From Jimgerdemannia flammicorona (lineage: Eukaryota > Mucoromycota > Endogonomycetes > Endogonales > Endogonaceae): a stretch of DNA of 12,259 bases. Below the pieces are notes generated by a model, which was not told where the DNA came from, searched no databases, and saw nothing but the letters and a program-made list of their open reading frames with translations. Shown piece by piece: positions 8,724 to 12,259 of this stretch (within the stretch, counting starts at the first letter, position 1; every line of letters begins with the position of its first letter). The stretch lies in contig RBNI01005686.1 in assembly GCA_003990745.1 (NCBI GenBank), forward strand, positions 1 to 12,259. Reading direction: 5' to 3'. The position numbers were made by a program, and so were the translations under genes.

Positions 8724-9821
8724 TTACACACTGTCTGGGTAGTCTTCGATGATATCACCATCGATTGCATCATCTCTGAAGAAGTAGTCATCTAGGAAGA
8801 GTGGTTTACGGATTACTTCTCCTTATTGGCTGAGGTAATAATACATTGGAACTTCGTCTCCGTCCCACAGGATAGCATCGTCTGTCTCGTATGCTGGGTA
8901 AGGTATTGGTGGATGAAGGAGGGGTGTATTGTTTTTGCTTTCATCGGATTCGCTGTCTGCATATCTTCTATAGGTTACAGTACTATGAGTCACGGGGTTG
9001 TAGTAAGCTGGCAGCTGTGGTTCATGTCACTTGTACTCAGGTGGTAGAGTTGTTGGTTTGATCTCGAGGATTGTCTGAAGGTACAGGTTGTATTCTCCAG
9101 TCTCTTCGTTGTAGTTGAAGTAATCGGGGGTGAATGCAGGTTGGTATTCGTACCAGTGGTCATTGTCCCAATAAGTCTCATATGTGGTTATAAACTATTG
9201 TAAGTTCATCGGCAAGGTTGGCGATGTGATCAGGGTTGGTAGAGATCCTTGGCTTGACATCATGTCAGTGTCGGAGGGATCATTGTCTTCTGCTTTGTCT
9301 TTGTCGAAGTTGATTATATTGTAGATGTCCTTCATAGTGTATCCAACTTGGGGCATTTGCAGGATGTGGTCATCGGGGTGTGGGAAGGTTCTGTCGGTAG
9401 TCTGAACGTATTCGAGATACTTGTGGTTGAGTTCTTGTATCATGTCATCGATTTGGCCATAGGACAGAGTAGCAACCATTTCGCTGGTAGTAACTCGGAG
9501 GCAGGGAATAAAGGTGCTATACTCATAGAAGAGTTCTCAGTATTTGCGGGTGATGAGCTTCTGGTGTTGAGACATCTGGGTAATGTCTGTATTATGGTGG
9601 TATTCGACCATGTCTTCCAGGAGGCAGCCGATCTGGTAGTAGCTTGAGATTTGTCCGATCTGGTGGGCCTTGTTAAGCATGTTCAGGGTGTTCTATCAGG
9701 CTTCCACGAAGTAGAGGGGTGTGAGGCTATGGATATTCATGAGGGGCAGAGGGGGTGTGGCTCGGTTGACAATGGCATTCCAAATGTCAGCACGGATGCA
9801 ATTGTAGATCTCGGTGATCAT
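8724..9821 (-). pseudogene. Unknown 365-codon frame inside the LTR (U3), six in-frame stops
   Basis: I do not recognise this protein. ATG 9821 has A at -3 (ACAAACATG), and one register runs to TAA 8724 with no frameshift. Internal stops are 9696 TGA and 9693 TAG (adjacent), 9537 TGA, 9195 TAG, 9027 TGA and 8823 TAA. Three are TGA where Arg (CGA) would fit, the rest where Gln would fit. The N-terminal half looks helical and soluble (MITEIYNCIRADIWNAIV; LVEDM-like helices; YGQIDDMIQELNHKYLEYV). The C-terminal third is acidic and Tyr/Pro/Asp-rich (DSESDES, YETDDAILWDGDE, FLDDYFFRDD). I see no signal peptide, membrane segment, zinc knuckle, protease or RT motif. The one-register preservation over 1.1 kb argues that it was coding. 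It could be a displaced Gag-like or accessory protein carried in the LTR, or a captured gene. A tandem LTR-gag arrangement is an alternative. Confidence 0.6.
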
Positions 9822-9890
9822 GTTTGTGTGTTTGGAAGTTGTGGTTGTTATTTGTTTTGGTTCTCTATTTCGACGTGTCCCAGAGCTTAG

Positions 9891-9896
9891 TATATA
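9891..9896 (-). promoter_or_regulatory. TATA-like box upstream of the U3 reading frame
   Basis: TATATA on the minus strand lies 70 bp upstream of ATG 9821 and 43 bp downstream of the 31-bp repeats. The stretch to the ATG is rich in A and C with no upstream ATG, as in fungal leaders. This suggests that the U3 frame had its own promoter, separate from that of the genomic RNA. Confidence 0.45.
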
Positions 9897-9938
9897 TGCA
9901 TCTGTTCTTGATTGGTAAGATTCTGTTTGTGTGAACCT

Positions 9939-10000
9939 TGTGTTCTGTGACTTCGTATTGACTCAGCTTTGTGTGCTGTAACTTCTGTTTGACTCAGCTT
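9939..10000. repeat. 31-bp tandem repeat pair B in U3, each with TGACTCA
   Basis: Two abutting 31-bp units (9939-9969 and 9970-10000) match at 26 of 31 positions. Each ends in TTGACTCAGCTT, so TGACTCA occurs at 9959-9965 and 9990-9996. That heptamer is the known site of fungal bZIP factors of the Gcn4/AP-1 type. Repeated activator sites upstream of a TATA box are typical of LTR enhancers. Binding is an inference. Confidence 0.75.
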
Positions 10001-10021
10001 CATGATCGCAGGTAATTTCCA

Positions 10022-10083
10022 GATTTGTTCAGAGGTCGTGTGCGATTTCAGTGACTTGTTAAGAGGTGACATGTGATTTCTGT
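10022..10083. repeat. 31-bp tandem repeat pair A in U3
   Basis: Two adjacent 31-bp units (10022-10052 and 10053-10083) are identical at 23 of 31 positions. They share GAGGT and GATTT blocks on the plus strand. They lie within 90 bp of the LTR start, where U3 enhancers usually sit. I infer a regulatory role from position only. Confidence 0.7.
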
Positions 10084-10106
10084 GGCTTGGAGGTTGTATG
10101 CTTACA

Positions 10107-10120
10107 ACTCTCCCCTTCTT
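10107..10120 (-). other. Polypurine tract (plus-strand DNA primer)
   Basis: On the minus strand AAGAAGGGGAGAG, then T, lies directly before the LTR start TGTAAG. A purine run abutting the 3' LTR is the usual primer for second-strand synthesis in LTR elements. It fixes the 5' end of this LTR at 10106. Confidence 0.75.
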
Positions 10121-10538
10121 AGCTTTCGACGTCCTCGTCAGGGCCTTCTAATTTTGTTCTAGTGTTGTTACACTATTTAGGAGGTCAAAAGTCTGGTAAA
10201 GTCCATTTTTTTCAGAAAGTGGCATGCTTGTAGTACAGTTGCCTAACACATTGGATTCACACGTTAAAGGGTCATGTATTCAATACTGTGTGCCGGAAGT
10301 GATTCTGATGTCATTCACTGCTGGAGAATTTCCTCTAAGGAATTTTCTTAAATATCTACACCTCGTTTCCCACCAGTAGTATGAGGAGAATAGGCTCACT
10401 TTCAGTTTTGCTATTTTTTCTAGAGGATCAGTATTCTTTTGTTCTGTCTTGCTGAGTTCTTGATTAGGTTCGTGATAATTATAGTGTTCGGAAGGGTAAT
10501 ATATGTTGTGTACTGATAGGTGCAGGAGTATTCAGTGT
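10121..10538 (-). other. 3' untranslated stretch between pol and the polypurine tract
   Basis: About 420 bp without a long frame. The segment just before the polypurine tract reads GACGAGGACGTCG on the minus strand, similar to the position of coding or spacer sequence before the tract in many chromoviruses. The pol frame has already ended at 10539, so it is untranslated here. It contains the tRNA-like sequence at 10221-10297 on the opposite strand and a T7 run at 10206-10212. Otherwise I see nothing in it. Confidence 0.5.
10221..10297 (+). repeat. tRNA-like sequence (possible tRNA-derived SINE head), Val-CAC-like
   Basis: TAGTACAGTTGC at 10231-10242 fits the pol III A-box consensus TRGYNNARNNGG at 11 of 12 positions. 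A weak B-box-like TTCAA core follows at 10279-10283, about 45 bp on. GGCATGC (10221-10227) can pair with GTGTGCC (10288-10294), allowing G-U pairs. TTGGA and GTTAA flank a 7-base loop TTCACAC, whose anticodon would be CAC. The D and T arms do not fit cleanly with that acceptor stem, so this is not a functional tRNA gene. A decayed tRNA-derived sequence or chance are both possible. Confidence 0.3.
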
Positions 10539-12257
10539 TCAGTTGTTCGAGGAATCGTATTCCTGAACTAAGTCAGTAGCATTCTGGAGATTGATCTTGG
10601 GTTCCCATGTTGTATCATGGATCAGATAACCTTTCCATTTGATGAGGTACTCAGGGTGATTCTTGTGGCCACGTCTGTTGAGGATTTGTTCAACTTTATA
10701 TTCTTCCTGGTCATTAATAATGACAGGTGCAGGTGGTTCTATAGTTCGGTTCAGAAATAGTTCATCATCATTGTCATTGTATCACTTGAGACATTGGACA
10801 TTGAAGACTGGGTGAATCTTAATGGTGTCCAGTAGCACCAATTTGTAGGAGGTTGGAGAGACTTATGAAATGACTTCAAATGGTCCAATGAACTTGCTGT
10901 TCAGCTTTGTAGATGGTCTATGCTTGAGGTTGTCAACTCAGTATCCTCGAATGTCTAATAGGACTTTTTCTCTAATATTGAAGGTTTCTTCTCGGCGATG
11001 TTGATTAACATACTGTGCCTATTGTTCTTGAGCTCATGATAAATTCTCAATTGTGATCTGGCTTAGATTACGCATTCGGAGTAAGAATTCTTCAACAGCT
11101 TCGACTGTAGAGGGTTCTTCAGTGGTTCGGATGAGTGTCAGAGGAGTGTTTGGGTTTTGTCCAGTATTGGCGAAGAATGGGGTCATTCCAAGAGAGGCTT
11201 GCTTGCTGTTATTATAGGCAAACTCAACTGCAGTGAGGTGTTCATGCCAATCATCTTGTTTGTATGAGACATAGTTTCTTAGCATTTGTTCCAGAGTTCG
11301 GTTCATCCATTCAGTTTGGCCATCAGTTTCGGGGTGAAAGGCTGTAGATAGTGCAAGTTTTGTTCCAAGGTGTGCATATAGGGCTTTCCAAAAATGGCTG
11401 GTGAATTTCGGGTCTCGGTCACTAACAATGATCTTAGGAAGACCATAATAGCAGAAGATATTGTCAAACAAGAGTATAGCTATGTCTGGTGCTGTTGCAG
11501 TGGTAGTGGTTGGTACAAAGTGAGCTTGTTTGCTGAGATAGTCCACAAAGACAACAATTGTATCTTTCCCATTCTTGGTTTGGGGTAGTTGTACAATGAA
11601 GTCCATAGAGACTTGTTTCCAATTAGTGGATGGTACTGGAATAGGGTGGAGTAAACCAGGTTTTGCTAGTGTTGAGGACTTGTTGTGTTGGCAGGCATCA
11701 CAGGAAGTGATGTAGGTCTTTAGCTGATCTGCCATCCGGGGCCAATAGAAGTTTCAGGAGATAACTTCATAGCATTTATCAAATCCTAAGTGTCCAGCTA
11801 TAGGGGCATCATGACATTCGAATAGGATAGTCCTTTGGAGGTCTCGGTTGTTTGGAACATACAATCTGTCCTTGTAGTAGATAGCATTGTCTTTGAGTTG
11901 GTATTGATTGTACTGGGTATGCTTGTCAGCATCATCACTGTTCAAGATTTCTCAGAGTGCTTGAGCTTCTTTATCATCAGCACAGGCTGTGATAATTTGT
12001 TCCATGATGGAGTTTGTAACTAGAGTGAGAGTTTGGATGACTTCTTCAATAGGTGGTCTGGAGATTGCATCAGCAACAATGTTTTCCTTGCCAGGGTGGT
12101 ACTGGATTTCATAGTCAAAGTTGGTGAGGACTTTCATCCATCTGGCTTGCTTTCGAGAAAGGGTAGCCTGGGTCTTGATGTTGACTAATGACTTGTGGTC
12201 AGTCAATATAGTGAAGTGTGCTCCTTCTAGGTATGGTCGCCATTTGATCAGAGTGTC
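10539..12257 (-). pseudogene. Chromovirus pol: RNase H, integrase, GPF module, chromodomain; seven in-frame stops
   Basis: One uninterrupted register of 572 codons from the right edge to TGA 10539, with no frameshift. RNase H end: WRPYLEGAHFTILTDHKSL at about 12230-12185, then the connecting segment to ISRPP near 12055. Integrase zinc site H-x6-H near 11810 (CHDAPIAGHLGF) and CDAC near 11700. Core D at MDFIVQLP (11605), D at VSDRDPKF (11425), E at QTEWMN (11315). GPF module FIGPFEV near 10885. Chromodomain about 10555-10703, with VEQILNRRG, YLIKWKGY and TTWEP, the usual three-strand core and aromatic positions. It targets integration to chromatin in this family. Stops: 11952 TGA, 11754 TGA, 11034 TGA, 11019 TAG, 10938 TGA, 10863 TAA, 10782 TGA. 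The nearly invariant Arg of QTER is Trp (TGG), as expected from CGG. Preserved Arg codons are often CGA. Confidence 0.88.
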
Positions 12258-12259
12258 TA

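Larger units (their letters stand above)
8110..10106 (-). repeat. Long terminal repeat (3' LTR), about 2.0 kb, TGTAAG...CTTACA
   Basis: It begins right after the polypurine tract with TGTAAG and ends with CTTACA, a perfect 6-bp inverted terminus with the canonical TG...CA ends. Inside, reading on the minus strand: 31-bp tandem repeats (10083-9939), a TATA-like box (9896), a 365-codon frame (9821-8724), a TGACTCA-type site (8660), TATAAATA (8597), AATAAA (8472), and an ATG frame in U5 (8314 to the LTR end). This suggests U3 from 10106 to about 8565, R to about 8450 and U5 to 8110. About 2 kb is long for a Ty3 LTR. The partner LTR is outside the window, so the call rests on the termini, the tract and the junction with the older pol. 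Confidence 0.7.
8110..12259 (-). mobile_element. Younger Ty3/Gypsy chromovirus, 3' part with complete 3' LTR (5' part outside window)
   Basis: Read on the minus strand: pol from the right edge to 10539, a 3' untranslated part, a polypurine tract at 10107-10120, and an LTR from 10106 to 8110. The RNase H-integrase-GPF-chromodomain order defines a chromovirus (family knowledge). The left boundary is supported three ways. The inverted termini are TGTAAG and CTTACA. The reverse transcriptase frame of the older element resumes at 8109. The first CpG after a 3.8-kb CpG-free block is at 8142, just inside the LTR. The bases next to the LTR (AATAG, plus strand 8105-8109) would be the target-site duplication, but the other copy lies beyond the window. 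Confidence 0.8.

Noticed and set aside
8990..9181. A minus-strand 63-codon frame rich in Thr and Ser
   Set aside because: It is out of register with the 365-codon U3 frame, which covers the same bases and continues on both sides.
9651..9890. Plus-strand frame beginning MSDLVGLVKHV
   Set aside because: It is antisense to the N-terminal part of the U3 frame, has no promoter or domain, and its codon pattern is explained by the other strand.
8724..12257. A variant genetic code in which TGA, TAG or TAA are sense codons
   Set aside because: The pattern suggested it, because registers stay open apart from stops. But TGA sites fit Arg rather than the usual Trp, stops of all three kinds occur, one conserved Trp is itself TAG (1797), and the CpG loss gives a simpler cause.
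1..12259. Host genes, rRNA, CRISPR arrays or prokaryotic operons
   Set aside because: No ribosome-binding-site-led gene series, regular spaced repeats or rRNA-like sequence is visible. Everything recognisable is retrotransposon sequence.

Overview
The window is a stack of nested eukaryotic retrotransposons, all with their coding strand on the minus strand. I see no host gene. The element families (a two-ORF LINE of L1/Tx1 type and chromodomain-type Ty3/Gypsy elements), their density and the CpG loss suggest a repeat-rich fungal genome. The organism cannot be named from this window.

Layout, left to right. (1) 1..~4550: a LINE with a 5' leader, ORF1 (2569..4455) and ORF2 (2534 running off the left edge), with endonuclease and reverse transcriptase domains. 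(2) ~4555..6452: the 5' half of a second, much older copy of the same LINE, decayed and AT-rich. Copy 1 appears to have inserted into it. (3) ~6490..8109: a badly decayed Ty3 pol (RT end, RNase H, integrase). (4) 8110..12259: a younger Ty3 element, with pol (RNase H, integrase, GPF module, chromodomain), a short 3' region, a polypurine tract and one complete LTR of about 2 kb (8110..10106). The left LTR end (CTTACA on the minus strand) cuts the old reverse transcriptase at 8109/8110, and the RT frame resumes at the next base.

The most unusual part is that LTR. Its U3 carries a 365-codon reading frame of unknown function (8724..9821) with its own upstream TATA-like box and two pairs of 31-bp tandem repeats. 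A second TATA box and an AATAAA signal lie downstream of the frame, as expected for the retroviral promoter and R region. A further ATG frame opens in U5 and runs off the LTR end, and may be the start of gag.

All frames are broken. In the younger elements the breaks are almost purely in-frame stops, with no frameshift found. Many are TGA at places where arginine (CGA) fits. The two old elements contain no CpG at all between 4353 and 8141. Together these point to strong C-to-T mutation, at CpG and partly at CpA, as in fungal repeat silencing. Nothing here is likely to be active.
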